A stretch of 47,365 bases of DNA from JBCCJA01 sp039045975 (GTDB taxonomy: Bacteria > Planctomycetota > Planctomycetia > Planctomycetales > Planctomycetaceae), in the NCBI GenBank assembly GCA_039045975.1, contig JBCCJA010000025.1, positions 1 to 47,365 on the forward strand, given 5' to 3'. Positions within the stretch are counted from its first letter, which is position 1; every line of letters begins with the position of its first letter. A program made the translations under genes and the position numbers. Below, one piece after another: positions 1-9,360 of this stretch. Below the pieces are notes generated by a model. It was not told the origin of the DNA, ran no database searches, and saw nothing but the letters and a program-made list of their open reading frames with translations.

Positions 1-804
<804 letters not shown>

Positions 805-1152
805 ATCGCGTCGGCGGCGAACCGCCTCGGCAGGCCCCCGGACGAACCGGAGTGCCGAAAACAATATTGTCCTGCGGAGCTAAACCCGCCGGACAGGCTT
901 GAACACTGACAAGGTCGTCTCGATCCGCGAAACACCCGCCGGCCGAAGCCGACAGTGCCCGCACGCCGAAACCCGAACGTCTGTCAAACGTTCTGCGACG
1001 GTAGGCGGCTGAAGCCCGCCGTCGCGAATCACACCGGCCCGGGCTCAGTGGGCGACCCCGACTGGCTGTCAAAAAGGGCCGACCCGTGGGCCGATGTGGG
1101 CGTTCACAAAGGCCCCCTGAGGGACCCTCGCAAACAGGGTTATTGCGATCTC
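805..1152 (-). other. 16S rRNA leader region without genes
   Basis: About 350 bases upstream of the 16S 5' end, with no convincing protein gene. On the minus strand it has TTGACA hexamers at 1067-1072 and 982-987. A third TTGACA lies in the boxA-like site at 1155-1160, so the spacing is 85-88 bases. None has a good -10 hexamer 16-18 bases downstream, so I treat them as leader elements or weak -35 boxes and not as proven promoters. Confidence 0.5.
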
Positions 1153-1166
1153 GTTGTCAAAGAGCG
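1153..1166 (-). promoter_or_regulatory. boxA-like antitermination site of the rRNA leader
   Basis: Read on the minus strand this is CGCTCTTTGACAAC, close to the E. coli rrn boxA TGCTCTTTAACAAT. It follows a short GC-rich hairpin (GAGCG-GAGC-CGCTC) that could act as boxB. It lies about 22-35 bases after the expected start of the promoter at 1195-1222. boxA binds the NusB-NusE complex in characterised rrn leaders; the role here is inferred from sequence and position. Confidence 0.5.
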
Positions 1167-1194
1167 GCTCCGCTCCGGTTCGAGCGGGTCGCGA

Positions 1195-1222
1195 ATGATA
1201 TCGTCGCCTTCGACGGCGCCAA
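1195..1222 (-). promoter_or_regulatory. Candidate rRNA promoter
   Basis: On the minus strand a TTGGCG -35 (1217-1222) is followed after 16 bases by a TATCAT -10 (1195-1200), five of six matches to TATAAT. A GC-rich discriminator follows (TCGCGACC), as in stringently controlled rRNA promoters. The predicted start near 1188 would give a leader of roughly 380 bases. It reads away from the plus-strand gene beginning at 1263. Confidence 0.5.
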
Positions 1223-1262
1223 GCGTCTCGGAAGGAAATTCTCGGCGGCCGCGGGGGACGCG

Positions 1263-2186
1263 ATGCGGGCGGTGCATTTTGACGAATCGGCGCTTTTGAC
1301 GGCCCGCGAACGCACACGAGACCTGGGCGTCGCGTGGCTGCCGCCGGACGGTTTCGACGGGCCGGGCGTCGTCGGCCGCGGGATCGCTCACCCTTATTCG
1401 TTTCCCGGCCTGTCGCAGCCGGAACCTTTGGACGGACGGCAGGGCCGTGGTGATGCGGACGCCGCGGTTCCCGAACGCACCTTCGTCGTCGACCACTTCG
1501 CGTCGGCGGACCGGCTCGCCCGCGTGGCGGCACCCGGCGGGCGGGCGGCCGCGGTGCGGATCGCGGTCGACCTCGGCGGGGGGAGCGTCGGCGTGGAAAT
1601 CGGGCCCGAACTCGATCGTTTGCTGGCCGTGATTCGCGCGGAACCGTTTCTGAGGCCGGTCGGACTGACGGGAGAGTTCCCGCCGTGGAACGACGACGTC
1701 GCGCTACGGAAAGCCGTCGCACGTGTCGAAGAGGCCGCCCGTCGGTTCGGCGACGGCGTGACCTTTCGCGTACTGCTTCCGCCAAAAGGGCTGACCGACG
1801 CGGCGGGCGAGCAGGCGGTCCGCGCGGCCGTCCAAGGGCTCGCGCCGGTCACGGTGACCGACGGCGGGGACTGGCTGTCGCCCCATGCCCCGCGGCCGTT
1901 CGTTTCGTTCGACGCGGCCGTCATTTCCCGCCCGCGACGGGACCGGGCGGTGCTCGACTTCGGCCGGGCGACGGTCGCCGGGCTGGAGACGTTCCGAGTC
2001 GTACCGCCCGGGGGTGATGAAGCTTCGGGACGTCGAACCGCGGGCGAATTCACGTCGGCGGTCGCGGCGACCGGGCCGTTCGCCGACCTGACGATCGGAG
2101 ACCGCGTCACGATCGTTCCCGACCGGCCGTGGATCGTGCTCGCGTACGCCGATCGGGGTTCCGTCGTGATCCGCCGGTCGGAATGA
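1263..2186 (+). CDS. Hypothetical protein, distant D-threonine aldolase/alanine racemase-like
   Basis: A 307-residue reading frame. The C-terminal stretch IGDRVTIVPDRPWIVLAYAD resembles the C-terminal metal-site segment of D-threonine aldolase/D-serine dehydratase-like PLP enzymes. The middle part (VRIAVDLGGGSVGVEIG) resembles their barrel strand LEVDVG..R.GV. The usual N-terminal block with the PLP lysine and an RPHAKTHK-type motif is not visible, and the expected His and Cys of the C-terminal metal site are absent. It may be a divergent or inactive relative. The frame is open back to an ATG at 1086, but those 59 codons look non-coding and overlap the rRNA promoter. I chose the ATG at 1263, preceded by GGGGGAC. 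The family assignment is tentative. Confidence 0.45.
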   Translation: MRAVHFDESALLTARERTRDLGVAWLPPDGFDGPGVVGRGIAHPYSFPGLSQPEPLDGRQGRGDADAAVPERTFVVDHFASADRLARVAAPGGRAAAVRIAVDLGGGSVGVEIGPELDRLLAVIRAEPFLRPVGLTGEFPPWNDDVALRKAVARVEEAARRFGDGVTFRVLLPPKGLTDAAGEQAVRAAVQGLAPVTVTDGGDWLSPHAPRPFVSFDAAVISRPRRDRAVLDFGRATVAGLETFRVVPPGGDEASGRRTAGEFTSAVAATGPFADLTIGDRVTIVPDRPWIVLAYADRGSVVIRRSE

Positions 2187-2223
2187 TCGTTCGGCACCCC
2201 GATCGACCCCCGCGAGACCTGCC

Positions 2224-3585
2224 GTGTCGCCACGCGTGATCACCCGTTTGACGTCGCTGGCGATCGTGTCGCTGCTGATCGTGGTGCTCGGGGTGACGTT
2301 CTACCGCGTCGTCGCGCCGTTCCTCCTGCCGCTGTTCCTGTCGGTCATCGTCGCGGTGATCGTGCGGCCGCTCTATCAGTGGCTGGCGGCCCGGGAGTGG
2401 GCAACGCCCGACCGGGCGGCACTCGTGACGACGGCGGTCGTGCTCCTGCCGGTGTTCGTGCCGGCGGTGCTGGGCACCTACTGGGGGGCGGTCCAGCTGC
2501 GGAATCTCGCCGTCGCAACGCCGACGCGGAGCGAGTGGGCGAAGACCCGGGAGACGATCCGCGAGTCGGAACTGACGCACCGGCTGGTGCGGATCGTCGG
2601 CCCGCTGCTGCTGGCGGACGGCTCGAAGCCGGCGGAATTGATCACGCCCGTCGCGAGCGACGGGGCCGTCGAGGCCGGCTCGGGCGAAGCGGGTTCTCTG
2701 TTCGTCGCGGCGGAAGACCCGCCCGCAAGGGCGACCGAGCTTTCCGACGGCGACGAAAGCCCGACCGACGACGAGGTCGCCGCCGCGCGGGCCGCGGAGC
2801 AGGCCGAATACGATCGGCTGGAAGCGGAGGTCTTCGAGCGTCTGCGGTCGTCACTGCTCGCGCTCGGCGGGAAGACGCTGAGCGCGCTCCGCACGGTGCC
2901 GGGGCTCGCGCTGGGGACGGTCGGCGACCTCGTCGCGCTGTCGTTAGCGCTCGGGGTGTTCGTGCTCGGGCTGTACTACTTCCTGAAGGACGGGCCGGAG
3001 CTGTGGAAGGCGGCCGAGGATCTGATTCCGGTCGACATCAGCCATCAGAAAGAGGTGGCGGACCGGTTCCGGCAGGCGGTCTCCGCGGTCGTGCTGTCGA
3101 CGCTCGCGGCGGCGACGGCACAAGGGTTTCTGACGGCCGTCGGCATGGCGGCCGCGGGGTTCGGTCCGTTCCTGCTGCTGTTCCTGCTGTCGACCGTGAC
3201 GGCGATGATCCCGATCGTCGGGACGTGGGTCGTCTGGCTACCGGGGGTCGTCTGGCTCGTTGCGGGGGGGCAGATGACGGCGGCGGTGCTGCTGACGCTA
3301 TGGGGCGTCGTGGTCGTGGGTACGGCCGACAACTTGATTCGGGCCTATGTGCTCGGCGGGGCGGCGAAGCTGCACCCGCTGTTGGCGTTCGTGAGCATCC
3401 TCGGCGGCCTGCAGGCCCTCGGCATTTGGGGCGTATTTATCGCACCTGTGATCGCGAGCTGTTTGCACGCGTTGGTGCAGGTGTTTAATTCGGAGATCCG
3501 CGAGATCGGGGAAGTGAAGCCGGAGCGAAAGGCTGCCTCTTTAAAGCCCGCCCTGACAAAACTCGGGACGGCGAGGCAGCCGTGA
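2224..3585 (+). CDS. AI-2E family transporter
   Basis: A polytopic inner-membrane protein of 453 residues starting at GTG. Two adjacent hydrophobic segments occupy residues ~8-55. A hydrophilic acidic loop follows (~110-220, including an Ala/Glu-rich stretch), then several membrane spans to ~430. The C-terminal GIWGVFIAPVIAS matches the conserved late GxxGxxxGP(V/L) motif of the AI-2E/PerM family. Characterised members include the autoinducer-2 exporter TqsA and Na+/H+ antiporters, so the substrate cannot be read from sequence. The long loop between the N-terminal pair and the rest is a family trait. It begins 38 bases after the preceding gene and could be co-transcribed with it. Confidence 0.88.
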   Translation: MSPRVITRLTSLAIVSLLIVVLGVTFYRVVAPFLLPLFLSVIVAVIVRPLYQWLAAREWATPDRAALVTTAVVLLPVFVPAVLGTYWGAVQLRNLAVATPTRSEWAKTRETIRESELTHRLVRIVGPLLLADGSKPAELITPVASDGAVEAGSGEAGSLFVAAEDPPARATELSDGDESPTDDEVAAARAAEQAEYDRLEAEVFERLRSSLLALGGKTLSALRTVPGLALGTVGDLVALSLALGVFVLGLYYFLKDGPELWKAAEDLIPVDISHQKEVADRFRQAVSAVVLSTLAAATAQGFLTAVGMAAAGFGPFLLLFLLSTVTAMIPIVGTWVVWLPGVVWLVAGGQMTAAVLLTLWGVVVVGTADNLIRAYVLGGAAKLHPLLAFVSILGGLQALGIWGVFIAPVIASCLHALVQVFNSEIREIGEVKPERKAASLKPALTKLGTARQP

Positions 3586-3649
3586 CGCACTCGCACCGGT
3601 TTCGCATTCGTCAGACAAAAATGCGTAATCCTCTGGAGGCCGCCGACCG

Positions 3650-4414
3650 CTAGCGCTTATTTCTCTTGAAGTGTCGTCGATAATCCTCGAAGCGAATCTT
3701 CGCGATTCGGCTCCTGTCCTCCGTTCTGACGACCAGCCCTTCGGCCTTACCACCGGCCTGGACGTCCAGCGGCACGAGCGTTTTGGGGACCGTAACTTCG
3801 AGCCACTCTCGTGTTTCATCGATCCCTTCAGGAAGTGGGCCAGCCGGCATGATTCGCGGGGTCACGCTGAGACCGTGATCAGCGGCCGCGATCAATAGCT
3901 CGCCTTCCGAGAAGAACTGCTGACCGTCTTCGTCTCGCCAAGCCGCGATCCGATCGATGTCGTCTGCCAGTCTTGAGAGTGGAACGGTCGCTATGTCGAA
4001 GAGGCGATAAGAGACTTCCCGCGTGCCGGTGTATTGCTTCGATGCAGCGGTGATTTTCCCACCGAATGTTTCGAAATAGTAGACAATCGCAGTCCCCTCG
4101 GGCACCGCAATGCCATCAGCAATTAGCCTCGAAGTCTCCCGCAAAACCTCCACGATTCCTTGCGCGGGATTGAAAATGACATCGCCGCCGGCATGGAGCA
4201 ATTGCTCCCGACTCCCGATGACGTATTCGCCACCGGGAAGGACGATCACTCGTGAATTTGTTCCATCGACTTTCTCGGTGAAGAGAAGTGGCTCACCGGA
4301 AAAGTCGATATTTTGCTCCAATAAAGCACCGCGATCTCCGAGGGCATGATAGGTCGGGATCGACGGATACTTTGTCAGCGAGTTGAGCCGGTCGAGATGA
4401 AGCTCTCGTAACAC
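3650..4414 (-). CDS. RNA ligase family protein (nucleotidyltransferase)
   Basis: The protein has the signature of ATP-dependent RNA ligases. Motif I is KVDGTNSR (adenylated Lys at about residue 48 from the chosen start), motif IV is EGLVVR, and motif V is IAKIRFEDY near the C-terminus. Such enzymes seal or repair RNA nicks. I chose GTG at 4414 because homologues begin just before the LTKYPSIPTYHALGDRG segment and GGGGAAG precedes it. The frame is open to ATGs at 4492 and 4588, which would add 26 and 58 residues with no family resemblance. Base composition is clearly lower in GC than either neighbour, suggesting acquisition by transfer. No partner RNA-repair gene is adjacent. Confidence 0.85.
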   Translation of the reverse strand: MLRELHLDRLNSLTKYPSIPTYHALGDRGALLEQNIDFSGEPLLFTEKVDGTNSRVIVLPGGEYVIGSREQLLHAGGDVIFNPAQGIVEVLRETSRLIADGIAVPEGTAIVYYFETFGGKITAASKQYTGTREVSYRLFDIATVPLSRLADDIDRIAAWRDEDGQQFFSEGELLIAAADHGLSVTPRIMPAGPLPEGIDETREWLEVTVPKTLVPLDVQAGGKAEGLVVRTEDRSRIAKIRFEDYRRHFKRNKR

Positions 4415-4620
4415 TTTTTCTTCCCCACGAAGCTGCAACAGAACGAGTTCCGCAACGGAAAGGACGACGGCCGCGGTCCGGCGAAATGGCATCGTCTTGA
4501 CAAGAGATAAGCCCACACGGTTCAGTCGGAACCGGGTGGGCTTACTTGAATCGATCGCACAACGTTTTTCGCGGTCGGATGGCCACACCTACCGGAGGGC
4601 TGACGCCCACAGCTCGCCTT

Positions 4621-5328
4621 TTATTCGTCCGAGCCGCCGCGGCCGGTCAGGATGAAGACGTAGTACAGCACCGTCATCAGCGTCTGCAGCATCGCGGCGA
4701 CGTAGGTCCAGCCGGCGGCGCCGAGGACCTTATTGACCGCCACGCCGCCCGAGGCGTCGACGATACCCATTTCGTTCACGAGCGCCTTCGCCCGGTTCGA
4801 GGCGTCGAACTCGACCGGCAGGTTCACGAGTTGGAACGCCAGGATCGCGACGTAACCGCCGAGGGCGGCCAACAGGAGCAGCGGGAACAACTTGCCCGCG
4901 CCGATGAACAGGGCACCGAACGCCGCCATCATCACGAAGTTGACGACGCTGGAGCCGAGCGTCGCGATCGGCACGGCGAAGTTCCGCACGACGAGCGGGC
5001 CGTACTGTTCGGCGTCCTGCAGGGCGTGGCCCGCTTCGTGGGCGGCGATGCCGACGGCCGACGCGGTCCGGTTGTTGTAAACGCCGGGGCTCAGCCGCAG
5101 AACCTTCGCCCGCGGGTCGTAGTGGTCACTGAGGAACCCCTCGGTCTGCTCGACGCCGACGTTGTGTAGGCCGGCGGCGTCGAGGATGTGCCGGGCCGCG
5201 GCGGCGCCGGACAGGTTCGCGCCGATCCGGTCGCCCTGGGCGTAAGTCGCTTTGACCCGCCACTGGGCCCAGAGCATGAGCCCGACCGCGGGGAGGATGA
5301 ACACGAAGTAAAGCGGGTCGAAAAACAT
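4621..5328 (-). CDS. Zinc-dependent membrane protease, YugP family
   Basis: A membrane protein of 235 residues. An N-terminal span (MFFDPLYFVFILPAVGLML) precedes a soluble segment and the metalloprotease motif HEAGHALQ (His97, Glu98, His101). Further spans lie at ~115-165 and ~215-230. This is the arrangement of the YugP/Zn_peptidase_2 family, whose substrates are largely unknown. The segment NNRTASAVGIAAHEAGHA is typical. I chose the ATG at 5328; an upstream GTG at 5358 would add ten residues (MRLPSSGIPS) that do not fit a membrane N-terminus. It stands alone between the RNA ligase and the WYL regulator, on the same strand as both. Confidence 0.9.
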   Translation of the reverse strand: MFFDPLYFVFILPAVGLMLWAQWRVKATYAQGDRIGANLSGAAAARHILDAAGLHNVGVEQTEGFLSDHYDPRAKVLRLSPGVYNNRTASAVGIAAHEAGHALQDAEQYGPLVVRNFAVPIATLGSSVVNFVMMAAFGALFIGAGKLFPLLLLAALGGYVAILAFQLVNLPVEFDASNRAKALVNEMGIVDASGGVAVNKVLGAAGWTYVAAMLQTLMTVLYYVFILTGRGGSDE

Positions 5329-5521
5329 CGACGGGATTCCGGAGGAGGGGAGACGCACGTAAGCGTAGACATATACGCCGAAAAACGTGCCGCCGTGGGG
5401 AGCGGATCACGTCGGAAAGCGCGGACCGATACCGCCGTGCCGCGCAACGACGAAATGCCAGACGACCCGTATGAACCGCAGCCGCGGACCATCACCTCAA
5501 ACACCGTCCCCAGGCACCGCG

Positions 5522-6502
5522 TCAGCGGCGGTACATCTTCCGGACGTCGTCCGCGTGGCCGGCGACCATGTCCCGAAGTTCTTGCGGCTCAATCACTTCG
5601 GCCTCACGGCCGTAGCCGAGCACCCACCAGACGATCTCGGTCAGTCCCTCGACGCTCGCGCGGAATTCGAGCGAGCCGTCGTCGAGGAACTTGTTCTGCT
5701 GGGTCCGGTGCCAGCGGACCTCGGCGACGTTGCGGGCGACGAGCGGCGCGAACCGCACGACGACCTCGTGGCGGTCGCCCTTCTCGCGGATGAACTGCCA
5801 GGCGTCGCCGAAGTAGCGGGCGAGGCTGAACCGCGGCGGGACGGTGAACGCGTCGTCGGTCGGCTCCGTCCCGACGACGCGGCCGAGGTGGAACGTGCGG
5901 TTCTGCCGGTGCACCGACGACCGCCCGATCACGTACCAGGCCCGTCGGAAAAAGATCACGCGGTACGGACTGAGCAGCGTCTGGATCACCTTGCCGTCGG
6001 TGAACGAGTCGTAGCGGATCCGGACCTTGCGGCCCGTCCGCATCGCCTCCTCGACGGCGGCGTAGGCCTTACCCGCCTCGTCGGTCGGTGTCAGCTGCGT
6101 GCCGGCCGATTCGATCCGGGACGAGAGTTCGCCGACGTCGTCGCGGATCTTACCGGGCAGCCCGTTGAGCAGCTTGCGGGCCGCCGTGCGGGCGGTCGCG
6201 GCGAACGGGCCGGCGACGGCCGGGTCGCCGTCGAGTCCGCCGCAGAGCACGAGCAGGGCGAGCGCCTCGGCGAGCGTGAACTCGGTCGAGGGCAGCAACA
6301 TCGGTCCGGTCAGGTGGAAGCCGCCCCGCGCCTGATCGTTGACGACCTGCAGGCCCGCCTCCCGCAGCAACGCGATGTCGCGGAAGATCGTCCGCTTCGT
6401 CACGCCGCAGAATTCGGCGAGGTCGCGGGCGGTGAACGCCCGGCCCGACTGCAGATACTCGGTCACCGCCAGGAGACGATGAACGCGTTTGGCCGGATTC
6501 AT
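5522..6502 (-). CDS. WYL-domain transcriptional regulator
   Basis: A DNA-binding regulator of 326 residues in the YafY/DeoR-like WYL class. Residues ~5-60 form a winged helix-turn-helix (FTARDLAEFCGVTKRTIFRD). A linker rich in Ala and Leu follows, and residues ~150-240 form the WYL domain (VRIRYDSFTDGK, then LLSPYRVIFFRRAWYVIGRS). The C-terminal domain ends KMYRR. WYL domains sense nucleic acids or nucleotide ligands and often control DNA-damage or defence genes. The start at 6502 (MNPAKRVHRLLAV) fits homologues; the frame is open to 6535. It lies 120 bases downstream of the TolC-like gene on the same strand, so the two may be co-transcribed. Confidence 0.92.
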   Translation of the reverse strand: MNPAKRVHRLLAVTEYLQSGRAFTARDLAEFCGVTKRTIFRDIALLREAGLQVVNDQARGGFHLTGPMLLPSTEFTLAEALALLVLCGGLDGDPAVAGPFAATARTAARKLLNGLPGKIRDDVGELSSRIESAGTQLTPTDEAGKAYAAVEEAMRTGRKVRIRYDSFTDGKVIQTLLSPYRVIFFRRAWYVIGRSSVHRQNRTFHLGRVVGTEPTDDAFTVPPRFSLARYFGDAWQFIREKGDRHEVVVRFAPLVARNVAEVRWHRTQQNKFLDDGSLEFRASVEGLTEIVWWVLGYGREAEVIEPQELRDMVAGHADDVRKMYRR

Positions 6503-6622
6503 CGGTTTCCGCCCGCCGTCGCGTCGTTTCGCCAAACGCCACGTCGGCCACGCCCGGTCTGACCCGGCTGGTGTCGAAATGGGACGGAAATCGAGATGGC
6601 GTCCCGGTGTCGGGGGCGGAGC

Positions 6623-9133
6623 TTACCGCGGTTCCCAACGGGCCGCGTTCTCGTCGGCCCGGGGCGGCGTCGTCGACGACGGCACGCCGGCCCATTGCGA
6701 CGGTCGTGTCGGTCGTGCGTCCGTCGCAGCGGCCGCGGGCACGACGTGCGTGACGGGGCGCGGATCGGCCGTCACCGAGACGGGCACGACCGTCCGCGAC
6801 GGCCCGGCCGAGGGGATGGCGGCGAGTTCGGCGTTGAGCCGGTCGAGCTCCGACAGCAGCGGCGACCGCGGGGTCCGCGTCGGGGCCGGATCGGCGGGGG
6901 AAGTCGTCGAGGCATCGCGATCGGTATCGGCGACAGCCTGGGCGGTCGCGACGGACACGGGCGCCGGCGGGAACGCGACGGCCGGGGACGAAACGTCGGC
7001 GGTCTCGACCGGCGGCGCGGCCGGGGGCGGGTCCGCCGGCGTCGGGTCGGCCGGCGTCGGGGCGTTTTCGATCGGCGCGTCGCCGTCGGGGAGCGTCGGC
7101 AGCGGGGCGAGCTCCAGCTCCGCCGGGGCGGCAGTCGTTGCCGAGACCGGCGTGACCAGCCGACGGCTGTCGTCGGGGATCGCGAATGGCTCGATCGAGT
7201 CCCGCAGCATCGGGTTCGGGATCGCGTGGCCCCGTTCCCAGGCACGACGCAGGGCGTGGCGATAGCCGGCCGGCGTCCAGGGGCTCTCGGCGAGCGAGAT
7301 GTCGTTCCAGTCCAGCAGCGTGCCCTTGGCGAACTGCAGCTGCGTGACCGCCTGGTTGTAGCCGACGAGGCTGCTGAAATACGCGTTCTCCGCCTGGGCG
7401 AGCGACGACTGCGCCCGGAGCACCTCGTCTAGCGTGACCGTGCTCGCCCGGAACTCTTCCTGGAACAGCTCGAGCCGACGCTTCGCGGCGACGCGGCGGT
7501 TGAAGTTCGTCGTCGCCGTCCGGTACTGCACCGCGATCTGCTGGACGGCGTCGGCGATCTCGTGGGTCAGGTCGAGTTCGGCGGCTTCGAGCTGTTTCTG
7601 GGTCTGGACGATCTGCAACTCGATGTTGCGGACCTGCGACTTCGCGGCCCGGTGGCCTATCGGGACGCTCAGTTCCAGCCCCAAAGACCAGCCCGTCTGC
7701 TCGTTCTCCAGCAGCGTGCCGTAGGCCGAATCGAGGCCCGCGCCGTCGTCGTAGTCGATCAGGTGGTCGCCGAAGCCGTTGACCTGATACCCGGCGACCG
7801 CGTCGAGGCGGGGTTTGAGCAGGTTGCGGGCGGCCCGCAGCTGCAGCTGCAGGCTCTTCAGATCCCATTTGGTCTGCCGCAGCTCCGAACGGAACATGAG
7901 GCCTTCGGTGATCGAGCTCTCCCAGTCGGGCGTGAACTCGGCGGTGGTCGGCTCGTCGATCGGGCGGATGACGCGGCCGTCGTTGACCTGCAGCCCCATC
8001 AGGCGTCGGAGTTCGGCCTCGTTCGTGTAGAGGCTGGAGAGGGCGTTTTCGGCCGCGGCGCGGGTCTCGAAGTAGAAGTCGCGGGCCTGCGCCTCGTCGG
8101 CCGGGCGGAAGCCCTTCGTCCCGCCGATGTCGAGCTTCGCCTTCGCCTCCCGCCAGCTCCGCAGGGCGCTGTCGCGGACGTTCAGCGACGTCTCGTAGTT
8201 GCGGTACGCCAGGTACAGGTTCCAGTAACTGTCCTCGACCGACTTCACGAGGTTCCGCGTGTTGATCTCGAACGCGGCGATCGAGATGTCTTCGTTGATC
8301 CGGGCGATCACGACGCCGTTGTTGACCGGGACGGCGGCCGAGACCTGCGTCCCGATCGGCCCGGCGATCCGCGTGTACTCGACCCCGCCGCCCGCCAGCA
8401 GCGGCTGTCGGGCGTTTACCGAGAACGCGCCCGTGTAAGTACTCGGGAATAACTGGCCGGCCGGGAACGCGTTGTTCGCGTCGTAATTCCAGTCCTGACC
8501 GACCGAGAACACGCCGCCGGTCGCGAGGTTTTTCGAGAACGTCGCGTCGAACACGGCGGTCTCTTCGCCGAGTTCGACCGCCGTCCCGCCGATCACACCC
8601 GCGAAGATCGCGTTGTTTAAGATCCGCTCGTTCTTGCCCCACGTGATCGACGACGTGAAGTTCGCGTCGAAGTCGGACAACGCCGCCTCGACACCCCGCT
8701 GCCCGAAGGCGTTCGACGCCTGCACCGCCGGGTCGTAAATCGTCGATGTCGTCGCCGCGTTGATCGACGAGCCGGTCAGGCCGAAGCCGGTCACCTGTCC
8801 GCGACCGCCCGTGCTCGTGCGGATCACGTCGCTGTTCCTGAGTGCCGTTTCGATCGCCTCTTCGAGCGGCAGGTCCCAGATCTCGTCACGGTCGCGACGG
8901 ACGATCGTGCGGGGTTCGTCGGAGGTCAGCGGCACGGTCGAGTCGACGTCGGCCCCGACCGGGTAGGCGACGTCGAGTTGGTCGGTCTTCGTGACGGCCG
9001 GCTTGGTCCGTCCGAGGTATTTCAGGACCGGCTGGGACGTGCGGCAGCCGACGACCGCGACCGCGACGGTCAACCCCGTCACGAGCCGCAGATACCGTCG
9101 GCCTTCGGGGCCCGTTCGCTTGCTGTCTGTCAT
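6623..9133 (-). CDS. TolC-like outer membrane efflux lipoprotein with Pro/Ala-rich tail
   Basis: An 836-residue envelope protein. A positively charged start and hydrophobic stretch end in a lipobox (VAVVGC, Cys30), so it is likely lipid-anchored. Two outer-membrane-efflux repeats follow. The first begins near LPLEEAIETALRNSDVI; the second contains long helices (ADAVQQIAVQYRTATTNF, then AQSSLAQAENAYFSSLVGY). TolC-type proteins form trimeric outer-membrane channels for export systems. The last ~190 residues are rich in Pro, Ala and Thr and have no counterpart in TolC. No membrane-fusion protein or inner-membrane pump gene is adjacent, so its transport partner is unknown. The start at 9133 (MTDSKRTG) gives a proper lipoprotein signal; 9184 is an upstream alternative. 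Confidence 0.88.
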   Translation of the reverse strand: MTDSKRTGPEGRRYLRLVTGLTVAVAVVGCRTSQPVLKYLGRTKPAVTKTDQLDVAYPVGADVDSTVPLTSDEPRTIVRRDRDEIWDLPLEEAIETALRNSDVIRTSTGGRGQVTGFGLTGSSINAATTSTIYDPAVQASNAFGQRGVEAALSDFDANFTSSITWGKNERILNNAIFAGVIGGTAVELGEETAVFDATFSKNLATGGVFSVGQDWNYDANNAFPAGQLFPSTYTGAFSVNARQPLLAGGGVEYTRIAGPIGTQVSAAVPVNNGVVIARINEDISIAAFEINTRNLVKSVEDSYWNLYLAYRNYETSLNVRDSALRSWREAKAKLDIGGTKGFRPADEAQARDFYFETRAAAENALSSLYTNEAELRRLMGLQVNDGRVIRPIDEPTTAEFTPDWESSITEGLMFRSELRQTKWDLKSLQLQLRAARNLLKPRLDAVAGYQVNGFGDHLIDYDDGAGLDSAYGTLLENEQTGWSLGLELSVPIGHRAAKSQVRNIELQIVQTQKQLEAAELDLTHEIADAVQQIAVQYRTATTNFNRRVAAKRRLELFQEEFRASTVTLDEVLRAQSSLAQAENAYFSSLVGYNQAVTQLQFAKGTLLDWNDISLAESPWTPAGYRHALRRAWERGHAIPNPMLRDSIEPFAIPDDSRRLVTPVSATTAAPAELELAPLPTLPDGDAPIENAPTPADPTPADPPPAAPPVETADVSSPAVAFPPAPVSVATAQAVADTDRDASTTSPADPAPTRTPRSPLLSELDRLNAELAAIPSAGPSRTVVPVSVTADPRPVTHVVPAAAATDARPTRPSQWAGVPSSTTPPRADENAARWEPR

Positions 9134-9360
9134 CTCGGTCCTCACGCGGCGTCCGTCACACTGTCTGCCGGAGACGGACGTCACCCGCGTGACGCGGGCA
9201 CAACCGTCAGACGCGTCATCGGCGGCACGTCCGTCGCGACGTGACGATCGTCACGGCCCGGGCGACAGGTCCGACCGCCCGCTTCGCGGCGTCCCGGGCG
9301 ACCCCGTCGACCGACCGAGGCCCTACAATCGGCAGAGTTTCACAACGCCGGAGCCCGCCC

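Noticed and set aside
1069..2243. Long minus-strand ORFs opposite the gene at 1263
   Set aside because: Arg/Ser/Pro-rich low-complexity translations typical of antisense frames in GC-rich genes; no motif or start signal.
6150..8642. 830-codon minus-strand ORF overlapping the TolC-like and WYL genes
   Set aside because: Arg-rich shadow frame; the overlapping frames carry clear protein motifs.
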